Assembly (NCBI RefSeq): GCF_025685575.1
Contig: NZ_JAGSYD010000003.1
Coordinates: 682,001-746,000 of the forward strand
Direction: 5' to 3'
Length of the DNA: 64,000 nucleotides
DNA from: Granulicella cerasi
GTDB taxonomy: Bacteria; Acidobacteriota; Terriglobia; Terriglobales; Acidobacteriaceae
A model generated the notes under the pieces. That model ran no database searches. It was not told the origin of the DNA and saw nothing but the letters and a program-made list of their open reading frames with translations. Positions 1-9,866 of the stretch are shown one piece after another. A program made the translations under genes and the position numbers. Positions within the stretch are counted from its first letter, which is position 1. Every line of letters begins with the position of its first letter.

Positions 1-174
1 GATCGGCGTCATGCTGAGTTGCAGGGCCTGCGAGAGTTCCTCGAGACGTAACCGGTCCCCGGGCTTCACATCGCCGTTCAGGATGAGCGAACGGATGCGA
101 TCGATGGCCCGTTCGGCCAGCGTTCTGTTGGCGGAAAGGTCCTCAGCGGCTCGGGGGAGGGTGTTGGCGGTCAC
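1..174 (-). CDS. GntR-family transcriptional regulator, N-terminal part (runs off the window)
   Basis: Only the first 58 codons are in the window, read on the minus strand from a GTG at 174 preceded by a GTAGGAT-like ribosome site. The translated piece contains AERAIDRIRSLILNGDVKPG followed by DRLRLEELSQALQLS, the classic start of the GntR winged helix (helix 1, PGD turn, then the recognition-helix region). The rest, probably an FCD ligand domain, lies outside, so the ligand cannot be guessed. It is too short to judge intactness. It is divergent from the aminotransferase gene that begins at 380. Confidence 0.75.
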   Translation of the reverse strand, partial: MTANTLPRAAEDLSANRTLAERAIDRIRSLILNGDVKPGDRLRLEELSQALQLSMTPI

Positions 175-379
175 CGCACGATCCTACAGAGCTTCCTCGT
201 ATTTGATCAAATCCTTTCCTTCGAATCGCTGGTAGCTCGCACCTTGCTGAAGCTGCTCGACCACCAGCGGATGTGTCGCTCGATGTACCGTCCCGCAACA
301 GGAGGGTCCGACCCAAGGGTTATCCTTGAAGGTAGCGCTACATTTTTCGTGGAATAGAAACCGCACAGAAGGATTCGCA

Positions 380-1549
380 GTGAACGAGCAAAACGTACGG
401 CCCGCAAAACTTCCCTCCAGTCCGAACTTCTCTTCAGGCCCTTGTGCAAAGCGACCCGGTTGGTCACTTTCTGCGCTGGATGACGCGCTTGTCGGTCGTT
501 CGCACCGCTCGAAGCCCGGAAAGCAGAAGCTGGAAGAGGTGATCACGCTCTCGCGCGAGATCCTCGGCATCCCCGAGGACTATCGCATCGGCATCGTCCC
601 CGGCTCTGACACCGGAGCGATCGAGATGGCCATGTGGTCGATGCTCGGCGAGCGCGGCGTGGACGTGTTTGCGTGGGAAAGCTTCGGCAAGGAGTGGGTG
701 ACCGACATCACCAAGCAGCTCAAGCTCGAAGACATCAACGTATATGAGGCGGAGTACGGTGAACTGCCCGACCTCGCCAAGTATGACGCCAAGCGCGACG
801 TGGTCTTCACCTGGAACGGCACCACCTCGGGCGTGCGCGTGCCGAACGGCGAGTGGATTTCGAAGTCGCGCGAAGGCCTGACCTTCTGCGACGCGACCTC
901 GGCTGCCTTTGCGATGGACCTGCCGTGGGAACTGCTGGATGTGACGACGTGGTCATGGCAGAAGGTGTTGGGCGGCGAAGGTGCGCACGGCATGATCGTG
1001 CTGAGCCCGCGCGCGGCCGAACGCCTGAAGACGTACAAGCCGTCGCGCCCGCTGCCGAAGATCTTCCGCCTCGCTAAGGGCGCGGAGCTGATCGAAGGTA
1101 TCTTCAGCGGCGAGACGATCAACACGCCGTCGATGCTTGCGGTGGAAGATGCGCTTGACGGTCTGCGCTGGGCGAAGTCGATCGGTGGCTTGTCGCAGCT
1201 CATCGCACGAACGGAAGCGAACCTCTCCGCCATTTCGGAGTGGGTGAAGCAGAGCACTTGGGGTGCGTTCCTCGCATCGAAGCCGGAGACGGTTTCTTCG
1301 ACTTCGATCTGCCTGAAGATCGTCGATGCAGAGTTCGTGAAGCTGGACGCCAAGCAGCAGGCGGCGTTTGTGAAGTCGCTGACCAGCCTGCTCGAGAAGG
1401 AAGGCGCAGCGTACGACATCGCGTCCTACCGTGATGCTCCTGCGGGCCTTCGCGTCTGGGGTGGTGCGACCGTGGAGACGAGCGATATCAAGGACGTTCT
1501 CGCATGGCTCGACTATGCCTTCGCCACCGCGAAGAGCAGCCTGGCATAA
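380..1549 (+). CDS. serC: phosphoserine aminotransferase
   Basis: A 389-residue fold-type I PLP aminotransferase expected to interconvert 3-phosphohydroxypyruvate and phosphoserine in serine biosynthesis (and 4-phosphohydroxythreonine for pyridoxal phosphate). The N-terminus [16 protein letters not shown] is the family's substrate-loop signature, and [15 protein letters not shown] carries the probable Schiff-base lysine at about residue 195. Length and motifs fit the long SerC subtype found in alphaproteobacteria and methanogens rather than the E. coli type. I chose the GTG at 380 because AGAAGG lies just upstream; the frame stays open back to 326 without a good ribosome site. An intrinsic terminator follows at 1576. 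Confidence 0.9.
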   Translation: MNEQNVRPAKLPSSPNFSSGPCAKRPGWSLSALDDALVGRSHRSKPGKQKLEEVITLSREILGIPEDYRIGIVPGSDTGAIEMAMWSMLGERGVDVFAWESFGKEWVTDITKQLKLEDINVYEAEYGELPDLAKYDAKRDVVFTWNGTTSGVRVPNGEWISKSREGLTFCDATSAAFAMDLPWELLDVTTWSWQKVLGGEGAHGMIVLSPRAAERLKTYKPSRPLPKIFRLAKGAELIEGIFSGETINTPSMLAVEDALDGLRWAKSIGGLSQLIARTEANLSAISEWVKQSTWGAFLASKPETVSSTSICLKIVDAEFVKLDAKQQAAFVKSLTSLLEKEGAAYDIASYRDAPAGLRVWGGATVETSDIKDVLAWLDYAFATAKSSLA

Positions 1550-1575
1550 CTCGCGCACGAACGGTTCAACCTGGC

Positions 1576-1607
1576 GGCCTCGATCTCAACGATCGAGGCC
1601 GTTTGCT
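1576..1607 (+). terminator. intrinsic terminator after serC
   Basis: A perfect 10-bp stem GGCCTCGATC/GATCGAGGCC with loop TCAAC, followed by a short T-rich stretch (GTTTGCTCT). It sits 26 bases past the serC stop. Confidence 0.75.
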
Positions 1608-1757
1608 CTGCCACCCCCCTCGAATTGACTACTCATTTCGCGTCCATCGACCCTTACTCGGCAAGCCCTCAAACCCTAGCCTCAAAGCATCGTTTTCAGA
1701 CGCGTTCCCGCCAGACGAAGCACCGCACTCTTGCGATGACGCCCCTGAGGAGTCGTG

Positions 1758-2804
1758 ATGAGGCAATCGCAGATGAAGTCTTTTGGGATCGATGTGGCGC
1801 GGCTCTTCGCCGGCGCCAGGACGCGTGCTGCCGTATTCAACGGCCTCGCGGAGTCTTGCTTTGCGGCAGCGCGCGTCTCGCAGCCATCGCCACCGACACA
1901 GCTTTATCCGGCGATTCAGCGCGAGAAGAGCTACCTCATCGAGGTGCATCTCGGCGACGCGCCTTCGAGTTCCTGGCGAACATGGATCGCGGGAGTGAGT
2001 CATCACTCGCCCGACTCCGAGACAGGCGCAGTGAGTTGCTACGACCTCGAGCTCGAACCTCGCTTCCACCGCAACACGCACTTCGAAACCTTCGTCCTGC
2101 AGATTTCGAAGGCATCGATCGACGCTTATCTCGACGACGCACAGCTTCCGCCGATCCACTCGTTGCGGAGCTCGGGCGGGAAGCCGGACACCGTGATGCT
2201 GCATCTGGCGAGGCTGCTGGACAACTACCTCACCGCAGAGACGAAGCCGTCCGAGCTGTTCATTCGCCACTATCTACAGATGATTTGCGGACACCTGGTC
2301 GCGACCTATGGCGCGATGGACACCTCGCTTCAGATCGCCAAGGGTGGCCTCGCGCCGTGGCAGAAGCGACGTGCGCTCGCGATCCTCGAAGCAGATCTCG
2401 ACGGCGATCTACGACTCGCAAGATTGTCCGCAGAGTGTGGTCTCTCGTCCAGCTACTTCTGCCGTTGCTTCCGCACGACCTTCGGATGTTCGGTGCATCA
2501 GTTCGTGGTGAAGAAGCGCATCGAACGCGCGCAAGAACTCCTGCTCGAACAGAAGCTCTCGCTCGCGGAGATAGCGATCGGAACAGGCTTCTCCGATCAG
2601 GCTGCGTTCAGCCGCACCTTCATGTCATCCGTGGGCAAGCCTCCGGGCAAGTGGCGGACGGAACAACGTGTGCTACGGCAAGCGAAGAACCACGCGCCGG
2701 TGACGATGTTCAGCGGGAACACCGTTGAACCGGAATGGAATGAGATGACGCCGCGCTCAGTCGCGACGGCGAGTCTCGTAGCCTCGAGAAGAGTCGCAGG
2801 CTAG
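1758..2804 (+). CDS. AraC-family transcriptional regulator
   Basis: A 348-residue protein with a C-terminal AraC/XylS double helix-turn-helix: LARLSAECGLSSSYFCRCFR is the first HTH, and LAEIAIGTGFSDQAAFSRTF followed by GKPPGKWR is the second with the family's terminal signature. The N-terminal two thirds resembles a sensor domain but has no motif I can assign to a ligand. The ATG at 1758 has GAGGAG six bases upstream; an adjacent GTG at 1755 is too close to it. It stands convergent to the TetR gene at 2817, only 12 bases away, so the two may regulate different neighbours. Confidence 0.88.
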   Translation: MRQSQMKSFGIDVARLFAGARTRAAVFNGLAESCFAAARVSQPSPPTQLYPAIQREKSYLIEVHLGDAPSSSWRTWIAGVSHHSPDSETGAVSCYDLELEPRFHRNTHFETFVLQISKASIDAYLDDAQLPPIHSLRSSGGKPDTVMLHLARLLDNYLTAETKPSELFIRHYLQMICGHLVATYGAMDTSLQIAKGGLAPWQKRRALAILEADLDGDLRLARLSAECGLSSSYFCRCFRTTFGCSVHQFVVKKRIERAQELLLEQKLSLAEIAIGTGFSDQAAFSRTFMSSVGKPPGKWRTEQRVLRQAKNHAPVTMFSGNTVEPEWNEMTPRSVATASLVASRRVAG

Positions 2805-2816
2805 TCCCCGCCCGTC

Positions 2817-3371
2817 TCAGCGGGGTGCCATCAACGCAAGCATGAGCGCCTCGATCTCGATGCTGGACGCGGGCTCACGTTCCATATCGCAATACAACGC
2901 AACGCCAAGTAAAGCTGCGGCGATCCATCGCCCAGCTCTGGGCGCACGATCACGGTACTCACGTCCCCACGCGGCGATCGTCTCCGCGATCTGCGTGGAC
3001 CACGCTTCCATTCCCTGCGACAGTTCCTGCTTGAGCGAGGCAGGCAACGCATGTGCGCGAACGCCGAAGGACGACACAATCGCCAACGCGGTCGGGCTTC
3101 CGTGCGACGGACAAGACGCCACGAAGACCGCGTACCCCAGCATCAACTCAGGCGACTTCGCGGTGTGCAACGATTCACGAAGGAACGCGAACTGCTCACG
3201 CAGGATGAGCTCCGCGACCTGCTCAGGAGTGCCGAACGCCTCACGAAACACAGCGCGCGAGATGTTCGCCGCAGAACAGATTCGCGATTCCGTGACAGCA
3301 ACGTATCCCATAGAGCTGAAGAGTCGCGCGGCGACGATGAGAACATGTCGGCTCAGGCTTTGATCGTTCAC
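2817..3371 (-). CDS. TetR-family transcriptional regulator
   Basis: A 184-residue repressor-like protein. The N-terminus matches the TetR DNA-binding domain (AARLFSSMGYVAVTESRICS, then ANISRAVFREAFGTPEQV); the rest is helical, as expected for a ligand-binding domain. It starts with GTG at 3371 after AGGGGGAG. It is divergent from the secreted hydrolase gene at 3572 across a 200-bp gap, so that hydrolase is the likeliest target (inference from position only). Confidence 0.85.
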   Translation of the reverse strand: MNDQSLSRHVLIVAARLFSSMGYVAVTESRICSAANISRAVFREAFGTPEQVAELILREQFAFLRESLHTAKSPELMLGYAVFVASCPSHGSPTALAIVSSFGVRAHALPASLKQELSQGMEAWSTQIAETIAAWGREYRDRAPRAGRWIAAALLGVALYCDMEREPASSIEIEALMLALMAPR

Positions 3372-3571
3372 GACTCCCCCTTGGTCCTAGGCGAATCATC
3401 CTTGGAGCCATCGATGCTGTCTTGTGAATACCTGCTCAGGCGGTCACCGCAACGCACACTTCGCCATAAAGCAGCGCGCGCTACATGCCGGGGGGATTTG
3501 CCAAACAGGATCAAATCGCACAAGAACTCTCCTGCGCGTCTTCTCTATGGTTCGTGGGAGGAGGAAACACC

Positions 3572-4339
3572 ATGCGTCATTTCACGAAGCATCTTCTAGC
3601 GCTTCTCGTTCTAGGGTTTTTCATCACGGCCTTCCCTGCCATGGCACAGACACCGGCGGTCAAGAACATCGTTCTCGTTCATGGCGCTTTTGCCGACGCG
3701 TCCAGCTGGTCGAAGGTCATCTCATTGCTACAGGCCAAGGGCTACCACGTTACGGCTGTGGGCAATCCGCTCACCTCATTCGAGGATGACCTCGCCGCAA
3801 CGAAGCGCATTCTCGCCGTGCAGGACGGCCCCGTGATTCTCGTCGGGCACTCTTACGGCGGCGTGCTGATCACCGAAGCTGGCAACGATCCGAAGGTGGT
3901 GGGACTCGTCTACATCAACGCCTTTGCACCGGACGCCGGTCAGTCGATCACGGACATCAGCAAACCGTTTCCTCCGGCACCTGGCCTGGGCAAGCTCGCG
4001 CCGCTCTCCGATGGCTTCCTGAAGCTCTCTGACGAAGGCTATAAGACGGCCTTTGTGCAGGACGCGACGCAAGCCGAGAAGGATGTACTCACGGCCGTGC
4101 AGCCGCAAACCGCAGGCTCCATCTTTGCAGCGAAGCCGACGAAGGCAGCATGGCATGACAAGCCCGTCTGGTACCTTGCCTCCACGCAGGACATGATGAT
4201 CAACCCGGACCAAGAGAAGGCGATGGCGAAGACGATGAACGCCAAGCTCACCGTGATCTCTGCGAGCCATGCTGCGATGGTGACGCACCCCAGGGAAGTG
4301 GCTGCTGTGATCGAAGCCGCGGCCGCCGCGCAGAAGTAA
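3572..4339 (+). CDS. secreted alpha/beta hydrolase
   Basis: A 255-residue alpha/beta hydrolase with a Sec signal peptide (hydrophobic LLALLVLGFFITAFPAMA, cleavage after AMA-Q). The oxyanion motif VLVHGAFADASSW and the nucleophile elbow GHSYGG are clear, and a late SHAAMVTHPREV supplies the catalytic histidine. Length and motifs fit the small esterase/salicylate-esterase-like family, so the product is probably a periplasmic or extracellular esterase; the substrate is unknown. The ATG at 3572 is preceded by a strong GGAGGAGG; the frame also extends upstream to 3485 but that part would bury the signal peptide. An intrinsic terminator follows. Confidence 0.87.
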   Translation: MRHFTKHLLALLVLGFFITAFPAMAQTPAVKNIVLVHGAFADASSWSKVISLLQAKGYHVTAVGNPLTSFEDDLAATKRILAVQDGPVILVGHSYGGVLITEAGNDPKVVGLVYINAFAPDAGQSITDISKPFPPAPGLGKLAPLSDGFLKLSDEGYKTAFVQDATQAEKDVLTAVQPQTAGSIFAAKPTKAAWHDKPVWYLASTQDMMINPDQEKAMAKTMNAKLTVISASHAAMVTHPREVAAVIEAAAAAQK

Positions 4340-4358
4340 TCCTGCATCACTGACACAG

Positions 4359-4388
4359 GGCCGCAACCGGTCAACGGTTGTGGCCTTT
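4359..4388 (+). terminator. intrinsic terminator after the hydrolase gene
   Basis: An 11-bp stem with one G-T wobble (GGCCGCAACCG and CGGTTGTGGCC, loop GTCAA), followed by TTTG. It is 20 bases past the stop codon. Confidence 0.65.
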
Positions 4389-4522
4389 GCTTTGGTGCGT
4401 GTAAGACCTACCTGCAACAGTTCCCACGCGCGGTCAGCAGAGAAAGGCGTTCCATGGTGTATACCGAAAGCTGAGAAGATCACCTAGAGCGCTCGCTCGC
4501 GTGGCGAAAGGACAACTCCTCC

Positions 4523-5152
4523 ATGCTTCCTCCACAACCCATCACCGTGATGGTCGTAGACGACCATCCGATCATGCGGTCCGGCCTCACCAGCGAGATC
4601 AACTCGCAGAAGGACATGCGCGTCGTCGCCGAGGCTGCGGATGGAATCGACTTCCTGGAGAAGTATCGGATACATCAGCCTGATCTCGTCTTGTTGGATC
4701 TTCGTATGCCGCGCATGAATGGCCTCGAAGCATTGAAAGAACTGCGACAGGAGTTTCCCAAAGCGAAGGTCGTCGTCCTGACTACCTTCGCAGGCGACGT
4801 CCATGTGCAGCGCGCGTTTCAATCAGGCGCTTCTGGATACATTCTGAAAAACTTGTTGCAGACGGAGCTGTTCGATACCGTCCGCTCCGTGGCAGCGGGA
4901 CAGCGACGCATTCTCCCGGAGGTCGCTGCACAGATAGCCACTCATGCAGGCAGCGAGCATCTCACCGCGCGCGAACTCACCGTATTGCAAGCGGTCGCGA
5001 AGGGCTGCTCGAACAAGATTATCGGCGCAGACCTCGGAATCTCCGAACACACGATCAAGAACCATGTGCAGAGCATTCTTGAGAAGCTCGGCGCCAGCGA
5101 TCGCACGCACGCCGTGACCATCGGGCTGCAGCGCGGCTTCATCGATCTCTAA
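4523..5152 (+). CDS. NarL/FixJ-type response regulator
   Basis: A 209-residue two-domain regulator. The receiver domain has the acidic pair VVDDHP, the phospho-acceptor Asp at about residue 59 in LVLLDLRMPRMNG, and the conserved Lys at about 109 in GYILKN. The C-terminal LuxR-type HTH (LTARELTVLQAVAKGCSNK, then LGISEHTIKNHVQSILEKLG) is complete. No kinase is adjacent. The nearest candidate partner is the NarL-type sensor kinase whose 3' half begins 2.1 kb downstream at 7262 and which is split by the prophage. That pairing is an inference; this class of regulator is often encoded near such kinases. Confidence 0.9.
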   Translation: MLPPQPITVMVVDDHPIMRSGLTSEINSQKDMRVVAEAADGIDFLEKYRIHQPDLVLLDLRMPRMNGLEALKELRQEFPKAKVVVLTTFAGDVHVQRAFQSGASGYILKNLLQTELFDTVRSVAAGQRRILPEVAAQIATHAGSEHLTARELTVLQAVAKGCSNKIIGADLGISEHTIKNHVQSILEKLGASDRTHAVTIGLQRGFIDL

Positions 5153-5165
5153 GCCCTGTACAGGG

Positions 5166-6266
5166 CTACTTCGGACAAAACCTTGGCAGCGACTGTGCAG
5201 CTCGCAATGTTTCTGCACCAAGGGCTGGATGCTGCTTGTCTCTCCCATACTGCTTGAGCTGCGTATAGCGAAGCACGAACTTCTCCGGAGGAAGCTTCAA
5301 GTACTTCGCCAGGCCTTGCGGCCCGTCCTTCTCAGCGATTCCCAGCGCGATGACGTAGCCGAAGTTATAGAGAACGCCATGCCCGTAGAAACCTACATCG
5401 TAGACGTCGTCGTAGGCCATAGGATGGGCTGCGTTGAGAGCGATGACGGACATCTCCAGCAGAGAAACACTCGTGCTCACATGCTTGATCCCGTCCGTGA
5501 GATCAGCCTCTTGCCGCTTACCGATGCTCGACTGCGCCTGCTGCAACAGTGTGATGTCTTCCACATAGAGGGCCGAGCCCTCTTCGTAGAGATTGGTAAA
5601 AAGCTGCTTTGTCTTCAGGCAAGATTGACGCTCTGAACTCATGCCCGTCAGATCAGGAAGGTCCCCGACTCTGCCACTCTCCTTCGCAAAGGCTCCCTGC
5701 ACTGCGTGGTAGAGCTCATGCGCTATCGTGGTCCTGGCAACGATCAGTTCATCCATGATGCCGATGTTGAGATAGAAATCGGTGCTGCCGAACGCGTAGC
5801 CGCCACCGTCACCCGCAGCAACGATGTAACCCTCGAGCGGAAGCTGAAGGTCGACCGGAGAGAACTCTGCAACGCGCGATTGAATCGGCTGCTGAAAGCG
5901 CTCGGGGCTCTGTTGAATTTCGTCGACCAACTTCAGGAGCGCCGGTGCCTTCGGCTTGATCATGTCGAAGAGGAAGTAGGCTTCCTCCTTGTTGTGCGGT
6001 GCGATGCCATGGGCAGCGTCAAAGAGCGCATCCGCAAAGCTCTGCGTAGTTACGCCCACTTTGAATTCGTGGGCTTTGCGCAGAACACCTTGATTGCCCC
6101 GCATCTCCGCGATGGCGAGGCTTTCCTGCCGCGTGAGCTTTGGATTTTGCAAAGCCGTCAGTGTAGCCGACGCCGCTTTGGAATCAATCGAGACCGTAGT
6201 GGCGCGCGCCGATACAGCAAGCACTGCAAGCACGAAGGACGCGAGGGCGATGCGTAAACGAAGCAT
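5166..6266 (-). CDS. secreted HExxH zinc-peptidase-like protein (DUF5700-like)
   Basis: A 366-residue protein with a signal peptide (ending SARA-T). TIAHELYHAVQ at residues 180-190 is a zinc-binding HExxH, and NLYEEGSALYVED about 40 residues later offers the third, glutamate ligand, which is the gluzincin arrangement. This resembles the DUF5700 putative zinc-dependent peptidase family; proteolysis has not been tested here. The gene is convergent with the response regulator, 13 bases apart, with a short palindrome (AGCCCTGTACAGGGCT) between them that may act as a weak two-way terminator. Confidence 0.65.
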   Translation of the reverse strand: MLRLRIALASFVLAVLAVSARATTVSIDSKAASATLTALQNPKLTRQESLAIAEMRGNQGVLRKAHEFKVGVTTQSFADALFDAAHGIAPHNKEEAYFLFDMIKPKAPALLKLVDEIQQSPERFQQPIQSRVAEFSPVDLQLPLEGYIVAAGDGGGYAFGSTDFYLNIGIMDELIVARTTIAHELYHAVQGAFAKESGRVGDLPDLTGMSSERQSCLKTKQLFTNLYEEGSALYVEDITLLQQAQSSIGKRQEADLTDGIKHVSTSVSLLEMSVIALNAAHPMAYDDVYDVGFYGHGVLYNFGYVIALGIAEKDGPQGLAKYLKLPPEKFVLRYTQLKQYGRDKQHPALGAETLRAAQSLPRFCPK

Positions 6267-6327
6267 AGTGTGTTCTCAACGGAAGCGATTTCGGCCTCGC
6301 CATGCGTGAGGCCGATCAATGCGGCGA

Positions 6328-6846
6328 CTAGGCTCGCGTGCTCTCAAACAAGAACCAGGAGCGACGCTGCGATTGGTCGATCCAATTCTCCAGCAGGCTG
6401 GCCGTGGCGATGTCCTCAGCCTCATCGCAGACAACGTGAACCGCGCGCATACTTAGCGTCAATGCCTTTTCATCTTCGTGCAGTTCGCCCAACATATCGG
6501 TTGGCGTGACGTAGTCGGCGTCGTTGTCGAGCACGCGCTGCAGCTTTGCGATCTGCCCGATCGAACGAATGGTTGTGCCTCCGATCTTGCGCACACGCTC
6601 TGCAATTTCATCGGTCATCGCGAGGATCTGGTCCGCATGATCATCCAGCAGCAAGTGGTAGTCGCGGAAGTGCGGACCCGACATGTGCCAGTGAAAATTC
6701 TTGACCTTGAGGTAGAGCGCAAACACGTCTGCCAGCAAAGTATTCAGTGAAGCGGTGATCGCGGCCACCTGCTCGGTTGAAATATCGGTAGCGGCGAGAA
6801 TCGGTGCCTGCTGTCTGATCTTGAGTTCGGCGGTCGCTGTAGTCAT
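6328..6846 (-). CDS. dps: Dps-like ferritin, DNA-protecting protein
   Basis: A 172-residue four-helix ferritin-like protein. The segment FHWHMSGPHFRDYHLLLDDH contains the inter-subunit ferroxidase residues (His, His, Asp) typical of Dps, and the ADQI-x-MTDEIAERVR stretch continues the site. It is expected to form a dodecamer that oxidises and stores iron and protects DNA from peroxide in the cytoplasm. The ATG at 6846 has GGGAGA five bases upstream; the open frame extends to 7038 without similar support. It is divergent from the small gene at 7037. Confidence 0.88.
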   Translation of the reverse strand: MTTATAELKIRQQAPILAATDISTEQVAAITASLNTLLADVFALYLKVKNFHWHMSGPHFRDYHLLLDDHADQILAMTDEIAERVRKIGGTTIRSIGQIAKLQRVLDNDADYVTPTDMLGELHEDEKALTLSMRAVHVVCDEAEDIATASLLENWIDQSQRRSWFLFESTRA

Positions 6847-7036
6847 CACTTCTCCCTGGAATCGCATATGCAATCGAGGTTTGATTTTAAGGAGGAAACA
6901 CTGCACTCCGGCCGCGTTCTCACTGCGGCGCGCTACATTCCGATGGCATTTCCTAAAAAGCGCAGAATTCGCCAAAGCGAAAACGACCGAATGTCGGATG
7001 CTGGTGCCATCGATAGCGCATAAGGAGAAGACCGCC

Positions 7037-7249
7037 ATGTCAGACGAGTTCTTCGAGCTTCAGCAGCAGATCCAAAGCGATGAGCGTGAACTCGCGCAGC
7101 TCGCGATACGCGAAGCAGATCTCATCGGCTACGTTGAGCGAAGTGGATACAACATCGCAACGCAACGTGAGACCTTGCTCTCGGAGATGAGAGCATTGCA
7201 GGACCGGATCCACAAGCAGCGGAAGCTTCTCGCCGCGCTCAAGTCATGA
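7037..7249 (+). CDS. small coiled-coil protein, unknown function
   Basis: A 70-residue charged protein (ELQQQIQSDERELAQLAIRE ... LLSEMRALQDRIHKQRKLLA) that should form one or two long helices with heptad-like hydrophobic spacing. The ATG at 7037 follows AAGGAGA at a good distance. It has no signal peptide or known motif. It lies divergent from dps with a 190-bp shared intergenic region, so co-regulation with stress genes is possible but unproven. Confidence 0.6.
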   Translation: MSDEFFELQQQIQSDERELAQLAIREADLIGYVERSGYNIATQRETLLSEMRALQDRIHKQRKLLAALKS

Positions 7250-7261
7250 ATCACATGGCTC

Positions 7262-9866
7262 TTACGCTGTCTGGCCCGGTGTGCGGTTCTTCCAATCAAA
7301 CCACCGCTCCAACATCTGTCCAGTGCGTGAGCGGAACGCACGTGACGCGCGTACTTCGAGACGAACTTCGGTGCCACCCTCGTCGCGTCTCCGTATCTTG
7401 AGTTCACCGCCGAGTTCACTTGCACGTTGACGCATTCCGGGGATCCCCCAGTGGCCGCTCTTTCCGCCTGCCTCCACGATCGCCGCATCGATTCCTGCGC
7501 CGTTGTCGCTGATGGCGATCACGAGCGCCTTGGCTGTGTAGCTCACGCTTACCTGAACGTCTGTCGCCTTCGTATGACGAAACGCATTGGTGAGGCTTTC
7601 GCGAATGATCTTGAACGCTTCATCACACACAGCCGGTCGAATCTCTCGCGATGTTCCCTCGACGACGAGGCGGAAGTGATCATTCGATAGCAGCTCGAGT
7701 TGGCCGCGATACGCGACGAGCATTCCTTCTAAATCCGGGCATTCAACCATCTTGCTTTGCTCGAAGATCAAGCTACGGGTTGATCCCATCACTCGGCTGA
7801 TTTCCTGCAGCGCGCCGTCCATCCTATCGCGTTCAGGAGCCTCCATCGGCAGCCTTGAGGAGAGTGAGCTGATCACTAACGTTGCGCCTTCGACACTTTG
7901 GAAGAGCGTGTCGTGCAGATCGCGCGCGATGCGTTCTCTTTCCGAAAACCGTTCCACCATGCGAGCGCGCATGCTTGCGGTTTCGCGTGCCATGCGCAGC
8001 AAGTAGATCACCCACGCTGCAGCGAGAAAGAAGACAATCAGCAGCGTCTTGAAGGTCCAGCTTTGAAGGAACGTGGGCGGGAGATAAATCGCCAAAGACG
8101 TACCCGTTTCATTCCATAATCCATCGTTGTTGCAGGCGATGACGCGGAAGACATAGTGCCCGGGTGGGAGGTGCGTATAGAACGCCTGGCGACGCGGCCC
8201 GGCTTCCTGCCAGTCCTTGTCGTAGCCCTCGAGCTTGTAGCGAAAGTACACGCGCTCGGGGATGGAGAGGCTGAGCGCGGTGTAGTCGATCTGCAGGTCC
8301 TTCGCGCCCTTCGCGAGCGTGATCGAACTTTCCGGATCAAGCTCTTTGTCATCGACCAGGATACGACGGATCGCCAGCGAAGGAACCAGGCGGTTGCTGT
8401 CGATATGCGCGGTGTCGATCGAGAGCACACCATCTGTTGTCGTGAACCACAGCGTAGTTCCAACTCCGCGCAGGGTCGAAGGCATCGGACGGATCTGTGG
8501 CGGCTTTGCCCATACGCCGTCGTGATAATCGAAGAGCCTGTAGCTCATCGGATGCGAGGGATCTTTGAGCGTCTGCTCCACTTCCGCTGAGGGCACACGC
8601 AGGATTCCGGCGAGGCTGTTGAGCCACAGGCTGCCATCGTCGACTCGCATGATGCCCGAGATGCCTTCGATCTTCGTGTCACCTGCAAACTTGAGCGGCA
8701 CAGGATGATCACCGGCCATCAACTCGAGGCCGTGACGGCCGCCGATCCACATGCCATCTTTGGAGGGCTGCAGAGCAAGAACACTGCCGAGCATGAAGCC
8801 CTGCTCGCTGCCGAAGGTCGTGCGCTTGACTCCATCGAAGATGGTGAGGAAGCCCGTGATGTAGCCGGCCCATACGCGTCCTGCGCCATCCGTTCGCATC
8901 ACCACGGCGGGGCGCTTGTCTGTCGTGTTCGGGATCACACTCCACTTGCCGTCGTGCAGTATGTAGATGCCGCGGCCGGTCATCGGCTGCACCCAGAGGT
9001 CGCCGTTCGCCGCCTCAGTGATGCTCTGCACCGTGCCCAGTTCAGGCTTCGTGACCTCAACAGGCAACGGGATGTCCTTGTAGACGCCGCGTTCGAGGTA
9101 CCCCAGAGAGCCCGTTCCGCCGACCCAGACCTTTCCGTCGGGCGCACGATAAAGGCAACTGATCTCGAAGCGTTTGCCTGTGGGTACCTTCGTGATCTGG
9201 CCGTTCGCCAATCGCTGCACGCCGAAGGGCAACGTACCCACCAGGATCGAGCCGTCCGGTTCGGGGGCAAGAGCGAAGTTATAAAACTTGTCCGGCAGCG
9301 GCGCGGGCTGCAGGGCCGTCCGGCGAAAGCGATCGAGTCCGTTGACCGTTGCCACCCATAGATTTCCTTCACGGTCCTTCAACGCCTTGGACGTGACCTC
9401 CGACGTCAGGCCGTTGATCGCCGAAAAATTCTCTGTGACTTTCTTCTGTTGCGCAGCAGGAAGAGCCGCCACCTCTTTGAGATGAGGGATGCGCGTGATG
9501 CCCGTATGTTCCCCGAGAAACCAGAGTGCGCCACTGTCGTCGACGATGAGGTCGAGGGGCACGTCGATGAGCGGAACGTGAGGCTTTGCTGCAAGCTCAT
9601 CGTTGACGTCGTGCAGGCCGTACTGGTCCGCCATCCACACGATGCCATCGGGTGTCTCCATGAACTGGCCGTTCGGCCCCGGATGCATACGCGTCGGCAG
9701 AAATGTATGCGCGCCTGACGGAAGGCGATAGACGAGATTGTCTGTGGCCATCCAAAGCGTGTGTCGGCTGTCTTCGTAGAGGCGATAGGCGTTCTGGATG
9801 CCCAGCCCCTTCGTCTCTTCAGCGTTTTGCCATTGGCCGTTCACGAGCCGCAGCAAGCCGCCCTCC
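7262..9866 (-). pseudogene. 3' part of a split beta-propeller/Y_Y_Y sensor histidine kinase
   Basis: This is the C-terminal five sixths of a two-component kinase: repeated propeller blades (GNLWVATVNGLDRF, DGKVWVGGTGSLGYL, DGSLWLNSLAGILRV), a Y_Y_Y domain (PERVYFRYKLEGYDKDW), a membrane helix (LLIVFFLAAAWVIYLL), a HisKA_3 domain with the phosphate-accepting His in RIARDLHDTLFQ, and an HATPase (SDNGAGID, GHWGIPGMRQRA). It lacks a signal peptide and its first blades because the prophage begins at 9867. The frame runs into phage DNA and meets a stop at 9920-9922. Joined to 48343-48799 it reads as one 1018-residue protein across the junction (AAV-E-GGLLRL). Internal starts such as TTG 9856 could give a headless product, but it would lack export. 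Confidence 0.93.
9862..9866. repeat. target-site duplication CCTCC, left copy
   Basis: Five bases identical to 48343-48347, directly abutting the TGTG prophage end. Keeping one copy restores the kinase reading frame. Confidence 0.92.

Noticed and set aside
580..1419. Long minus-strand open frame opposite serC (279 residues)
   Set aside because: Serine/alanine-rich shadow of a well supported gene; no motif and no ribosome site.
5152..5167. Palindrome AGCCCTGTACAGGGCT as a regulator site
   Set aside because: It lies between two convergent stop codons, so an operator role is unlikely; at most a weak terminator.
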